Assembly: GCA_964630835.1 (NCBI GenBank)
Contig: CAZVZM010000006.1
Coordinates: 1-56,316, forward strand
Direction: 5' to 3'
Length of the DNA: 56,316 nt
Origin: Halarsenatibacter sp964630835
GTDB lineage: Bacteria; Bacillota; Halanaerobiia; Halanaerobiales; Halarsenatibacteraceae
Both the position numbers and the translations under genes were made by a program. Below are positions 42,217 to 51,179 of the stretch, piece by piece. The stretch's first letter is position 1. Every line of letters starts with the position of its first letter. The notes beneath the pieces were generated by a model that was not told the DNA's origin, did not search any database, and worked only from the letters and a program-made list of their open reading frames with translations.

Positions 42217-43221
42217 TTGGCCGGGCTGAATATCGCTAAAATCAGGGGAGCATCAATTAAAAAGGGAATGTTAATTTTTTTGGGAAGCAGCCTGCTCATT
42301 TCCATTTTTCTTCCCTGCGCCCGGCTTCAGGCCGCAGAGGATAAATTTTTGCAGGAGGATGAAACGGTTATATATAAGGATTTTGATCCGGCGGAGGATG
42401 ATCACGGACCGGGAGACTACCTGTATCCCCGACATGAGGTGTTTTCTCCGGGGGAAGGGCTTTTTGACATAAAGATGTTTTTAATAATTCGGGGAAAAGA
42501 GAACTACAGATTTATTTTTGAATTTGGAGAAATTACCGATCCCTGGGAAGGTCACAATGAATTTAGTCATCAGCTTATTCACCTGTATGTTGATACTGGA
42601 GAGGGAGGGCAGGAGGAACTCTTCAGGCCGGGCGCAGGTGTATCTCTGGCAGAGGAACACCCCTGGAATTATCACCTGCGCATAAGCGGCTGGTGGCTGA
42701 GACTTATGGAGCCAGAAGATGATCCGAGGGATTTAATAAGGGATCTGGAGATTGATGCTGAGACTTCTCCCTGGGATGTGAAGGAGGGGGAGGTAGATAA
42801 AAAGGGAAATTTTATAATAGCTACTCTGCCCCATGAAAAAATTTCTTCTCTGCCCGGCAGTTATTTTTATCTATTCGTGGGAAGTTTTGATCCCTTTGGA
42901 GAGGATTATTTCAGGGACGTGGAGTCTGAACCGAGTTCATGGTCCTTCGCAGCCCCCGACCGGGGTGATGTTGAGAGAGCTCCCCGTGTAATAGACTGGT
43001 TTTATCCCCGGGAGGGGTATCAGGAGAAAATATTATCGGATTTTTCAGGTGCTTTCCCGGAGCTCACCCCTCTGAAGATACCGTCTCCTGAAGAGCCGGA
43101 TCCATCTCATGATGAGGGATCCGGAGAAATTTATGCGCTTTTTATGCTTGGGATTGGCCTGTTGATTGCTGCTGCTATCATTGCAATGATAACTGTCAGG
43201 GGCAGGAGGGATATCGGATGA
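42217..43221 (+). CDS. Exported surface protein with glucodextranase C-terminal-type domain
   Basis: The protein has a basic N-terminus and hydrophobic export signal (MLIFLGSSLLISIFLP), then a domain resembling the C-terminal binding module of glucodextranase: DHGPGDYLYPRHEVFSPGEG, then DIKMFLIIRG and ITDPWEGHNEFSHQLIHLYVD. A C-terminal membrane helix (about 20 residues) with a basic tail would anchor it. In other bacteria this domain follows starch- or dextran-active enzymes; here it stands alone. TTG 42217 is preferred (GGGAGG ten bases away) over ATG 42175, which abuts the repeat and has no ribosome site. Its stop overlaps the next start by four bases. Confidence 0.75.
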   Translation: MAGLNIAKIRGASIKKGMLIFLGSSLLISIFLPCARLQAAEDKFLQEDETVIYKDFDPAEDDHGPGDYLYPRHEVFSPGEGLFDIKMFLIIRGKENYRFIFEFGEITDPWEGHNEFSHQLIHLYVDTGEGGQEELFRPGAGVSLAEEHPWNYHLRISGWWLRLMEPEDDPRDLIRDLEIDAETSPWDVKEGEVDKKGNFIIATLPHEKISSLPGSYFYLFVGSFDPFGEDYFRDVESEPSSWSFAAPDRGDVERAPRVIDWFYPREGYQEKILSDFSGAFPELTPLKIPSPEEPDPSHDEGSGEIYALFMLGIGLLIAAAIIAMITVRGRRDIG

Positions 43222-44198
43222 ATGAGGAATATGAAAACGCCCTTAATTACTGCAGGGAAGTTTTATCTGAGGTTTCTCGCAGTTTTGCTCTGACAATTCC
43301 GATGATGGATGAAGAGCTGAGAGATCCAGTAACGGTTATATATCTTCAGGATAGACTTCTGGACAATTTTGAGGATGAACTGCCCGATCTGGAAACTGAA
43401 AGGCGCAGTGAGCTTATGGATAAAGTGGTGAGGATCTTCGAGCCTGATCAGAAGAGCAGACCGGAGGAAATTGAAGAGATTAGAGACTGGGCCGAAGAAT
43501 TTGAGGACGCCTCACTGCAAAAATTCACGAAAAATGTTGACACTCTCTGGCGGGCGTATAGAAGTCTTTGCCCTGAAGTCAGAAAGATATCTTTTCCCTG
43601 GCTTGAGGAAATGAATAGAGGCATGAAAAAATTTTTGACACAGCCTGTAAACACTTTTGCTGACCTTGATGAATACTGTTATTTTGTGGCTGGAACAGTT
43701 GGAGGCTTCTTAACCGAGCTTGTTTTGCACTTTGCTCCGGTAGAGGAAGAGAGCGAAGAGGTGCTTCTGGATAACTATTCTCAGGCCGGGAAATTTTTGC
43801 AGAAGGTAAATATCACCAGAGATATCAGAAAGGATGTTCAGGGCAGAAACAGGATATTCTGGCCACTGGAGGAGATAGGACTCTCCGCCCGGGAGCTTTT
43901 GAGCGAAGAGCATAGCTCCTGTGCGCTCGAAGCTCTTGGCAGTATGATAGAAAGCGCTGCTGAACATGTACCTGCTCTTTTTGATTATATGCAGGCACTT
44001 CCGGAGGATCTTCCCGGCTACAAAAAGTTTTACTGTGTAAATAATGCCATGGGACTTGCCACTCTTGATCTTCTCAGCGGCAATTATGATGTTTTCACCT
44101 CTTCCAGTCCGGTGAAAATTCCCCGCTGGAAGACATTTTTGATCAGCAAATTTCCCGAAAAATATATGTATAAATTGGGCAAAAATTATGCCCGTTAG
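43218..44198 (+). CDS. Squalene/phytoene synthase family protein
   Basis: Members condense two prenyl diphosphates head to head, making squalene, dehydrosqualene or phytoene. The 326-residue protein has the early SRSFALTIP motif, a first Asp-rich motif in an unusual form (QDRLLDNFEDE, about residues 44-54), and a second in KVNITRDIRKD with the following GRNRIFWP. Catalytic competence is plausible but the product is not predictable, and no desaturase or cyclase gene lies nearby. Its ATG overlaps the stop of the surface-protein gene (ATGA), indicating translational coupling. Confidence 0.85.
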   Translation: MNEEYENALNYCREVLSEVSRSFALTIPMMDEELRDPVTVIYLQDRLLDNFEDELPDLETERRSELMDKVVRIFEPDQKSRPEEIEEIRDWAEEFEDASLQKFTKNVDTLWRAYRSLCPEVRKISFPWLEEMNRGMKKFLTQPVNTFADLDEYCYFVAGTVGGFLTELVLHFAPVEEESEEVLLDNYSQAGKFLQKVNITRDIRKDVQGRNRIFWPLEEIGLSARELLSEEHSSCALEALGSMIESAAEHVPALFDYMQALPEDLPGYKKFYCVNNAMGLATLDLLSGNYDVFTSSSPVKIPRWKTFLISKFPEKYMYKLGKNYAR

Positions 44199-44283
44199 GG
44201 ATGCGGTGCCAGTTAGGTGAGCTGATTAAGGAAGCCATGAAACCAATTATTTTTCATATCATTTTATGCGAGGGTGTTTTAAA

Positions 44284-45135
44284 GTGAAATTGATGATAAT
44301 CACGGGTATGTCAGGGGCGGGAAAATCCAGGGCTCTGGATTTTTTTGAAGATAAAGGGTATTACTGTGTGGATAATCTGCCGCCGACTCTTATTGAAAAT
44401 TTTGCTGATCTCTGCCAGGAAAGCAATTTTGATCGCCTTGCCCTGGTCAGCGATATTCGAGGGCGGGAGTTTTTTGAGGCTCTCACTGCTGCTCTGAACT
44501 CCCTGGATGAAAAAGATCTCATCTACGAGGTGCTTTTTCTTGAGGCAACCAATGAAACTCTGGTTAACAGGTTTAAAGAAACCAGGCGCAGGCACCCTCT
44601 TGATGAAAAGGGGAGGCTGCTTGAAGCCATTAAAAGGGAAAGATCTATGCTTGAGGACATAAAGGGAAGGGCCAGCAAAGTTCTTGACACATCCCAGTTC
44701 ACGGTCAGAGAATTTCGTGAAGAACTTGATCGTCTCTATTCCAATGAAGAGATGCCGGTTTCATCCATGTCCCTCACTCTTCTGTCATTTGGTTTTAAAC
44801 ACGGCCCTCCTATGGATGCGGATATGGTTCTTGATGTTAGGTTTTTACCCAACCCCCATTATGTAGATCGTCTCAGAGAGCAGACCGGCTGTGATGGAGA
44901 AGTTCAAAGATATATTTTTAAATGGCCGGTGGCGGAAAAATTTTATGACCATCTTTTTAACTTCGTCAGCTTTTTGCTGCCGGAATATGAAAAGGAAGGG
45001 AAAAGTCATTTTATGATTGCGGTGGGCTGTACCGGAGGTCACCATCGCTCTGTGGCCACTGTTTTAAGATTAAAGAATTTTCTTACCAGTCAGGATTATC
45101 AGGTCAATGTTGAACACAGAGATATAGACAAATAG
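44284..45135 (+). CDS. rapZ: RNase adapter/nucleotide-binding protein RapZ (YvcJ)
   Basis: RapZ binds nucleotides and, in Proteobacteria, glucosamine-6-phosphate and small RNAs; the Firmicute homologue YvcJ is a GTPase/ATPase of less clear role. The P-loop MSGAGKS, the VDNLPPTL segment, and the C-terminal GCTGGHHRSVATV motif are diagnostic. I use GTG 44284 (AGGGTG seven bases upstream, giving MKLMIITGMSGAGKS); ATG 44266 is in frame but adds a non-homologous start. The rapZ-yvcK-whiA order is standard in Firmicutes. Confidence 0.94.
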   Translation: MKLMIITGMSGAGKSRALDFFEDKGYYCVDNLPPTLIENFADLCQESNFDRLALVSDIRGREFFEALTAALNSLDEKDLIYEVLFLEATNETLVNRFKETRRRHPLDEKGRLLEAIKRERSMLEDIKGRASKVLDTSQFTVREFREELDRLYSNEEMPVSSMSLTLLSFGFKHGPPMDADMVLDVRFLPNPHYVDRLREQTGCDGEVQRYIFKWPVAEKFYDHLFNFVSFLLPEYEKEGKSHFMIAVGCTGGHHRSVATVLRLKNFLTSQDYQVNVEHRDIDK

Positions 45136-45214
45136 AGAGCTTAAAGAGGTAAGCAGCTACATCTTTTTATGCATATACAGCTTTAATTTATAATGGTAAA
45201 GGGGCGGTTTGATT

Positions 45215-46474
45215 TTGCGTATCTGGAAGTGGTTTTATCCCGGCATCGGAATAAAGAGATGGATAATTGCTCTGGGGGGTTCCTTCATACTGATCTTTTT
45301 GGGCCTTTTACACCTTATATTTCATTTCACGGCCCATAATCTGGAAGTGGAAGCGGAAGGGTGGATTTTCCGGCAGGTGATTGCAGGTTCTTTGTCCTCC
45401 GGGCTGGTTTTTATGATTTTGGGTGGGGTTTTATTTATTTTTGCTCTCAACAGACTCATTGGCCGCATTAACTCCCGGGACGAAAAGGCAGTTGATCTCC
45501 TTTACAGAGAGAGAATACTGGAAAAAGGACCTGTAATCACGGCTCTGGGAGGTGGAACCGGCCTTTCAAATCTGCTGCGGGGCCTAAAAAAGGACACGAG
45601 CAATTTAAATGCAGTAGTAACTGTTGCAGATGATGGGGGCAGTTCCGGAAGACTGAGAAGGGAGCTGGGAATGCCCCCTCCAGGAGATATTCGCAACTGT
45701 CTTGTTGCTCTCGCCGATCGAGAACCGCTGATGGAGGATCTCTTTCAGTACAGATTCAGCCAGGATGGGCACCTGGTGGGCCACAGTTTTGGCAATCTTT
45801 TTATAGCTTCACTCAATCAGATACTGGGTGATTTTGAAGCAGCTGTGAGAGAATCCAGCAGAATTTTAGCCGTTAGGGGTCAGGTGCTGCCCGCAGCTGC
45901 AGAGAACGTACGTCTGGGCGCCCAATACGAAGACGGCAGTCAGGTAATGGGTGAGTCGGATATTCCGCTCGCAGGCAAAGATATAGAGCGGGTTTTTTTG
46001 GAACCGGAGGAATGTCGGGCCACCCCGGCGAGTGTAAGGGCACTTGAAAAAGCCGATATAATAGTTGTGGGTCCGGGCAGTTTGTATACCAGCATTATTC
46101 CCAATCTGCTTATTTATGATATTAAAGAGACTATTAAAAACACAGCCAGGCCGATCATATATATATGTAATTTGATGACCCAGCCGGGAGAGACAGAAGG
46201 CTACAATGCCTGCGACCATGTAAAAGCAATAAGTAATCACACGGGAGAGCAGTTATTTGATTGGATAATTGTTAACAGACAACCACTTCCAGAGGATGCT
46301 GCGAGGCGCTATCGGCAGGATGGTTCTTATCCGGTGAGTTACAGCGAAAACCGGCTGAAGGAAATGGGTTTGAAGGTGAGATCGGCCGAGCTTTTGCAGA
46401 GGCAGGACAGGAGCTACGTGCGGCATGATCCTGTTAGACTGGCTGAGATTATTCAGGAAATCGTAGATGGATAG
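45215..46474 (+). CDS. yvcK: YvcK-family gluconeogenesis factor with N-terminal membrane helices
   Basis: YvcK-family proteins support growth on gluconeogenic substrates and peptidoglycan synthesis, and bind UDP-sugars. The domain starts at about residue 107 with ALGGGTGLSNLLRGLK, and continues with TVADDGGSSGRLRRELG and PPGDIRNCLVALA. In front of it lie two membrane helices (about 16-37 and 54-76), an extended form not found in the short Bacillus protein. The start is TTG: 45215 is best spaced from AAGGGGCGG, with TTG 45209 an alternative. It lies 20 bases before whiA. Confidence 0.92.
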   Translation: MRIWKWFYPGIGIKRWIIALGGSFILIFLGLLHLIFHFTAHNLEVEAEGWIFRQVIAGSLSSGLVFMILGGVLFIFALNRLIGRINSRDEKAVDLLYRERILEKGPVITALGGGTGLSNLLRGLKKDTSNLNAVVTVADDGGSSGRLRRELGMPPPGDIRNCLVALADREPLMEDLFQYRFSQDGHLVGHSFGNLFIASLNQILGDFEAAVRESSRILAVRGQVLPAAAENVRLGAQYEDGSQVMGESDIPLAGKDIERVFLEPEECRATPASVRALEKADIIVVGPGSLYTSIIPNLLIYDIKETIKNTARPIIYICNLMTQPGETEGYNACDHVKAISNHTGEQLFDWIIVNRQPLPEDAARRYRQDGSYPVSYSENRLKEMGLKVRSAELLQRQDRSYVRHDPVRLAEIIQEIVDG

Positions 46475-46494
46475 AGGGAGGCAGAAGAGCTGTA

Positions 46495-47433
46495 ATGTCC
46501 TTTACGGATGAGGTAAAACACGAATTGGTAAGATATGAATGCGAAAGTGATCGGGAAAGAGAGGCGGAGCTGGCTGCTCTAATGCGCAGGGCCGGATCCA
46601 TTATACTGGAGGATGGCAAAACTGCATTTCAGATGCAGTTTAATTATGCTGATCTTTCCCGGCGGATCTACAGCTGGCTGCAGGGGAAATACAATCTGGA
46701 TGTGGAAGTGCTGGTGCAGGAGAAGCCTCCTCTGCAGAATCACAATAGATATGAGCTGTATCTTCCCGAGCAATCTCGACTTCAGGAGCTGCTCAAAAAT
46801 CTGGGGCTATTTAATGAGAAAGGGGAGCCTGACTTTTATATGGATGAAGAATTTTGCCGGGACCAGGAGGAGGGCAGTGCCTATCTACGAGGGTTTTTCC
46901 TTGCCTGCGGCTCTGTCAATCATCCCAGCTCGCAGTATCATCTCGAGTTTAGATGTGATCATAAAGCTCAGGCTGAAGATCTGACTCTGCTGTTATTTTC
47001 TTTTTCTCTCTATGCCGGCTTCACAGAGCATAAAAACATGTATAATGTCTATCTAAAAAATTTTGAAAGCATCTCTGCTCTGCTTAATCTTATGGGGGCG
47101 AGGCAGGCTCAGCTTAAGCTGGAAAATGCGAAGATTGTAAGCGGATTAAAGGAAGATGTCAACAGGCGGGTTAATTTTGAAACCGCCAATCTCGATAGAA
47201 CTGTAGAGGCTGCCATGGACCAGATTGAAGCCATAAATATTATAGAGAGAGAAATCGGTCTGAATGAGCTGTCTTCGGGGCTGCGAGAAATGGCAGAGCT
47301 GCGGAAAAAACATCCCTATGACAGCCTCAAAGAGCTCGGTGAGAGGCTGGAACCTCCTCTCAGCAAATCGGGAGTTAACAACAGATTGAGAAGAATAAAG
47401 GATATAGCCCGCAAAATTGGAAACGGGGAGTGA
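46495..47433 (+). CDS. whiA: DNA-binding protein WhiA
   Basis: WhiA is a LAGLIDADG-like plus helix-turn-helix protein that influences cell division and chromosome segregation in Bacillus and sporulation in Streptomyces. The 312-residue product has the N-terminal SFTDEVKHEL motif, the central GSAYLRGFFLACGSV, and the C-terminal SLKELGERLEPPLSKSGVNN helix-turn-helix. The ATG is preceded by GAGGGAGG. It follows yvcK and runs into rpoN with a six-base gap. Confidence 0.96.
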   Translation: MSFTDEVKHELVRYECESDREREAELAALMRRAGSIILEDGKTAFQMQFNYADLSRRIYSWLQGKYNLDVEVLVQEKPPLQNHNRYELYLPEQSRLQELLKNLGLFNEKGEPDFYMDEEFCRDQEEGSAYLRGFFLACGSVNHPSSQYHLEFRCDHKAQAEDLTLLLFSFSLYAGFTEHKNMYNVYLKNFESISALLNLMGARQAQLKLENAKIVSGLKEDVNRRVNFETANLDRTVEAAMDQIEAINIIEREIGLNELSSGLREMAELRKKHPYDSLKELGERLEPPLSKSGVNNRLRRIKDIARKIGNGE

Positions 47434-47439
47434 ATTACT

Positions 47440-48786
47440 GTGAAACGCACTCCTGGCATGCAGACAGAGCAGCGGCAAAAACAGGAGCAAAAACAGCAGC
47501 TGGCTATGACCCCAAAAATGCAGATGGCCATAGAAGTGCTGCAGATGAACACAGTGGAACTGAGCGATTTTATTCAAAAAAAACTGGAGGAAAATCCCCT
47601 GCTGGAAAAAGAGGATAATTATGAAGAGAGAGGTAAGCTGGCTATAAACGCCGGAAACTATTCTTCTCCTGTGAATGAAGGGGAAAGGGAAAAATTCAAA
47701 AAATTTATAGCATATCAGCCGGGAATGCTTGAGCATGTTGAAAATCAGCTGGTTGAATATCTTCCCCGTTCGGAGATAAAAACGGGTAAAGCTATTTTGA
47801 GGAGCCTGGATAGTTCCGGACTTCTTACTGCAGGATGTGAGGAAATAGCGGCGGAGCTGGATATTGAAGTGGAAAAAGTGGAAAAGGTGCGGGAAAAAAT
47901 CATGCGCATGGAGCCGGCCGGTCTGGCTGCTGTTTCTCCGCGGGAGGCGCTCGAAGTGCAGTTAGAAGGGATGGGAGAGGTAGGCAGCAGAGCAGTAAAA
48001 CTTTTGAAAGAGAGTTATGAAAACCTTGAAGGCTGGTCGCTGGAAGAGCTCTGCTCCCACCTGGGGGCAGAAAAGGAAGAAGTGCTGGAAGTGCTTGATC
48101 GTTTGAAAAAGCTTCATCCCCATCCCGCTGAAGGTTATTCATCCGGGCGCGGGGATGTTAAATATCTGGAACCTGATATAATTGTAAAAAAAACTGCCCA
48201 AAATCATGAAATAGAATTTAATGATAGAGCAAGTCCGGTGCTGAATGTCGATCGGGATTATTATCAAAGGTTAAAAGGATATGATGAAGAAACTGCGGCT
48301 TTTTTGGATGATAAATTACAGTCCGCCTTCTGGTTGATAAAGGCTATTGAACAGAGGCGAATTACAATTGAAAGGATTACCGAAAGTATAGTGTCTCATC
48401 AGCGTGATTTTTTGAAAAAGGGCATGAGATATCTAAAACCCCTGACAATGCGAGAAATTGCTGAGGAGATTGATGTGCATGTATCCACTGTGAGTCGCGC
48501 CGTAAAATCCAAACTCATTCAAACTGATCGGGGTTTATATGAGTTAAAATTCTTTTTTGCCAGAGGAGTTAAGGGGACGGCCACACCCGTAATTAAGCTG
48601 CTGGTCACTTCGCACATCAGAGAGGAAGACAAATCCTGTCCTCTCAGTGACAGGGAAATTGCCGAAAGACTCGAACGAGATGAGGGAATTGAAATATCGC
48701 GTCGAACCGTGGCAAAGTACCGCAAATCGCTGGGAATACCTTCTTCGAGCCGACGAAAAAACTGGCAGCATTCACATCGCTGTTAA
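47440..48786 (+). CDS. rpoN: RNA polymerase sigma-54 factor
   Basis: Sigma-54 directs transcription that needs an AAA+ enhancer-binding activator. Region I (Gln-rich QQLAMTPKMQMAIEVLQMNT) and the acidic activation region (KKLEENPLLE) are at the N-terminus. The core-binding region is followed by the helix-turn-helix (MREIAEEIDVHVSTVSRAV) and the C-terminal RpoN box (SRRTVAKYRKSLGIPSSSRRK). Length is 448 residues. GTG 47440 has GGGGAG nine bases upstream. No enhancer-binding protein is encoded in the window. Confidence 0.95.
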   Translation: MKRTPGMQTEQRQKQEQKQQLAMTPKMQMAIEVLQMNTVELSDFIQKKLEENPLLEKEDNYEERGKLAINAGNYSSPVNEGEREKFKKFIAYQPGMLEHVENQLVEYLPRSEIKTGKAILRSLDSSGLLTAGCEEIAAELDIEVEKVEKVREKIMRMEPAGLAAVSPREALEVQLEGMGEVGSRAVKLLKESYENLEGWSLEELCSHLGAEKEEVLEVLDRLKKLHPHPAEGYSSGRGDVKYLEPDIIVKKTAQNHEIEFNDRASPVLNVDRDYYQRLKGYDEETAAFLDDKLQSAFWLIKAIEQRRITIERITESIVSHQRDFLKKGMRYLKPLTMREIAEEIDVHVSTVSRAVKSKLIQTDRGLYELKFFFARGVKGTATPVIKLLVTSHIREEDKSCPLSDREIAERLERDEGIEISRRTVAKYRKSLGIPSSSRRKNWQHSHRC

Positions 48787-48859
48787 ATTTTTAGGATCTT
48801 TACTATATTAACAGGCCAAATTTTGTGTTAGTTTAGATGAACTGATTTATAAATTGGCC

Positions 48860-48888
48860 TTGCAATTTTTCTTAACCTGTTCTATAAT
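48860..48888 (+). promoter_or_regulatory. Promoter of the cggR-glycolysis operon
   Basis: TTGCAA (48860-48865) and TATAAT (48883-48888) are 17 bases apart, the -10 box being perfect. The expected start is near 48895, about 145 bases before cggR. Confidence 0.7.
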
Positions 48889-48926
48889 ATAAATGACATG
48901 ATGAGGATAAATTTTTTTGGTCGCTC

Positions 48927-48964
48927 CGGGACAAATGCGTTCCTGCAGGGCAATTAAATTCCCG
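48927..48964 (+). promoter_or_regulatory. Candidate CggR operator (two direct repeats)
   Basis: CGGGACAAATGCGTTCCTG (48927-48945) is followed at once by CAGGGCAATTAAATTCCCG (48946-48964). The two 19-base units share CxGGxCAA and TTCC-type positions, and the first contains the CGGGAC core known from Bacillus CggR operators. The site lies between promoter and cggR, as in Bacillus. Binding is inferred. Confidence 0.5.
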
Positions 48965-49040
48965 ATAAAACCCTGTCGGTTCGGGCAGCAGATATTCTTT
49001 TTGAAGAGGACAGATTAACTCATCCGGGAGGAAGCGGATC

Positions 49041-50060
49041 ATGGAATATCTTTTCAAAATCCAGAATAAAATTGTTCCGGAGGTGCTTGATTATGCTGAG
49101 AGGCGTTTTCATATCATCAGTCGATTGAATGAAAGCGGCCCTCTGGGACGGCGGTCTCTGGCTGAAAAGCTCGATATGAGCGAGCGATTGATTCGCAATG
49201 AGCTGGAGTTTCTTGCCGACAGGGGTCTGGTGGAAATAACCAGAGCTGGAGCCAGACTCACAGAGAGCGGACACTCTTTTCTCAGGGAATTTGAAAGATA
49301 CATCAAGGAATTGAAGGATTTTTCCAGGCTTGAATCCGATCTATCATCTTATCTGGGACTGGAAGATGTCATTATTGTTCCCTGTGACCTGCAGCATTCC
49401 AGCCTGCTTCGGGAGCTGGGTCGCAGTGCCGCCCGCTATATTCACGGATTGCTGGAACCGGGAGATATACTGGCCGTAACCGGTGGTTATACAATGGCTG
49501 AAGTGGCCAGTATGATGACCTGCAAAGAAGAGCTCGCCGGAAAGGTGGAGGTTGTTCCCGGCCGCGGAGGCCTGGGAGAGGTTGTAGAAATTCAGGCCAA
49601 TACTATTGCCGCTGAAATAGCAAATAAAATTGGAGCGGAATATCATCTGCTTCAGGTTCCGGATAATTTGAAGGAGGAGAATATCGCTGCCATCAAAGGA
49701 GAACCTTCAATTCAGAGGACACTGGAGGTTTTAAATGACTCCACCATCCTGCTGCACGGTATTGGCGAAGCTGCAGAAATGGCTTCGCGCCGGGGGAGAA
49801 GCGAGGAAGAAATACAGAAACTGGTTGAAAAAGGAGCTATCGGTGAGTCATTTGGTTTTTATTTTGATGCTGAGGGGAATATAGTTCATTCCACTCCCTC
49901 AATTGGTGTGAGACTTGAAGATGTAAAGGAGATCGATAGAGTTGTGGCCGTGGCTGGAGGGGAGGATAAAGTCCGGGCAATACCGGCTGTAGTGTCTCCT
50001 GAGTATCAGGATGTTCTCATCACGGATGAAGAGACCGCGCGCCTAATAATCTCTAATTAA
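49041..50060 (+). CDS. cggR: Central glycolytic genes regulator CggR (SorC family)
   Basis: CggR represses the lower-glycolysis operon and is relieved by fructose-1,6-bisphosphate. The 339-residue protein has an N-terminal winged helix-turn-helix (SLAEKLDMSERLIRNELEFL) and a SorC-type sugar-phosphate domain (GDILAVTGGYTMAEVASMM ... GIGEAAEMASRRG ... GEDKVRAIPAVV). The ATG has GGGAGG nine bases upstream. It is first gene of the gap-pgk-tpiA-gpmI-eno operon, exactly as in Bacillus, which makes the assignment secure. Confidence 0.95.
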   Translation: MEYLFKIQNKIVPEVLDYAERRFHIISRLNESGPLGRRSLAEKLDMSERLIRNELEFLADRGLVEITRAGARLTESGHSFLREFERYIKELKDFSRLESDLSSYLGLEDVIIVPCDLQHSSLLRELGRSAARYIHGLLEPGDILAVTGGYTMAEVASMMTCKEELAGKVEVVPGRGGLGEVVEIQANTIAAEIANKIGAEYHLLQVPDNLKEENIAAIKGEPSIQRTLEVLNDSTILLHGIGEAAEMASRRGRSEEEIQKLVEKGAIGESFGFYFDAEGNIVHSTPSIGVRLEDVKEIDRVVAVAGGEDKVRAIPAVVSPEYQDVLITDEETARLIISN

Positions 50061-50084
50061 CCATAAAAACAGGAGGGTTACAAA

Positions 50085-51098
50085 ATGACAGTCAAAGTAG
50101 GTATTAATGGATTTGGAAGGATCGGCAGGAGTGTGCTCCGCAGCGCATACGATAATGAAGACATTGAATTTGTGGGTATCAATGACCTCATTGAAAATCG
50201 AACACTGGCCTATCTACTCAAGCACGATAGCAACTTTGGCACTTTTGAAGCTGATGTCGACTACACAGATGAAAGCTTAATCGTTGACGGCAGAGAAATA
50301 CCTGTCTGCCAGGAAAAGGATCCGGCGGATCTACCCTGGGATGAGCTGGAAGCAGAGGTGGTGCTGGAGTGCACAGGCCTTTTCCGGGATGGTGAAGATG
50401 CCAAAAAGCATATTGACGCCGGAGCGAAAAAAGTTCTTATATCAGCTCCCGCCGATAATGAAGATTGCACAGTTGTGATGGGAGTAAACGATGAGGACTA
50501 TGATCCGGAAAATCACGACATAGTTTCCAATGCCTCCTGCACGACAAATGCTCTCGGTCCAATTTGCAGGGTGCTTCAGGATGAGTTTGGTATTGAAAAG
50601 GGACTCATGACAACCGTCCATGCTTACACCACTTCTCAGAATATACTGGATGGCCCTTACAACTGGAAGAAAATAACCCGCGGTCGGGCTGCTGCTGAAA
50701 ATATTGTTCCAACAACTACTGGAGCTGCCAAAGCCATTACCGATGTTATGCCCGAGCTCAAGGGTAAACTTGATGGCATGGCAATGAGAGTTCCCACTCC
50801 TACTGGCTCCATAGTTGATCTTGTAGTCGATCTTGAAGAAGAAGTCAGCGAAGAGGAAATTCACGAAGCAATGCGCAGAGCCGCCAGCGGTGAACTGGAA
50901 GGTATTCTCGGTTACGCTGAAGATCCGATAGTTTCCCGGGATATATTCGGTGATCCTCGCTCCTCAGTATATGACCCTCACCATACCAAGGTAATAGCAG
51001 GTAATCAGGTTAAGATTTTATCATGGTACGACAACGAGTGGGGTTATGCCTGCAGAATGGTAGATATGGCAGTAAAAATGAAAGAGCTGGGCCTTTAA
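50085..51098 (+). CDS. gap: Glyceraldehyde-3-phosphate dehydrogenase
   Basis: The enzyme oxidises glyceraldehyde-3-phosphate to 1,3-bisphosphoglycerate. The NAD-binding GINGFGRIGR start, the catalytic SNASCTTNALGP, and the phosphate-site GRAAAENIVPTTTGAAKA are all clear. An Asp in VGINDL at the end of the second strand favours NAD over NADP. The 337-residue length is usual. The ATG has an AGGAGGG site. The stop is followed by a strong hairpin before pgk. Confidence 0.98.
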   Translation: MTVKVGINGFGRIGRSVLRSAYDNEDIEFVGINDLIENRTLAYLLKHDSNFGTFEADVDYTDESLIVDGREIPVCQEKDPADLPWDELEAEVVLECTGLFRDGEDAKKHIDAGAKKVLISAPADNEDCTVVMGVNDEDYDPENHDIVSNASCTTNALGPICRVLQDEFGIEKGLMTTVHAYTTSQNILDGPYNWKKITRGRAAAENIVPTTTGAAKAITDVMPELKGKLDGMAMRVPTPTGSIVDLVVDLEEEVSEEEIHEAMRRAASGELEGILGYAEDPIVSRDIFGDPRSSVYDPHHTKVIAGNQVKILSWYDNEWGYACRMVDMAVKMKELGL

Positions 51099-51120
51099 AT
51101 CCAGCCGGTGATCAAACAGA

Positions 51121-51156
51121 TAGGGCATCCCCCCTGTAATATGGGGGGCTGCCTGT
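51121..51156 (+). promoter_or_regulatory. Intercistronic hairpin between gap and pgk
   Basis: CCCCCC (51129-51134) pairs with GGGGGG (51143-51148) across an 8-base loop, and GGCA/TGCC-type pairs extend it outwards. No T-run follows, so it is more likely an RNA processing or stability element than a terminator. It can set different gap and pgk mRNA levels. Confidence 0.55.
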
Positions 51157-51179
51157 AAAATTCAGAGGAGGTGGTGCAG

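Noticed and set aside
44229..44246. A further copy of the palindromic element before rapZ
   Set aside because: AAGGAAGCCATGAAACC resembles the left terminal repeat, but no inner arm or right end follows, so chance similarity cannot be excluded.
47146..47736. Minus-strand open frame across the whiA-rpoN junction
   Set aside because: It is antisense to two well-supported genes and gives a low-complexity hydrophobic product with no start signal.
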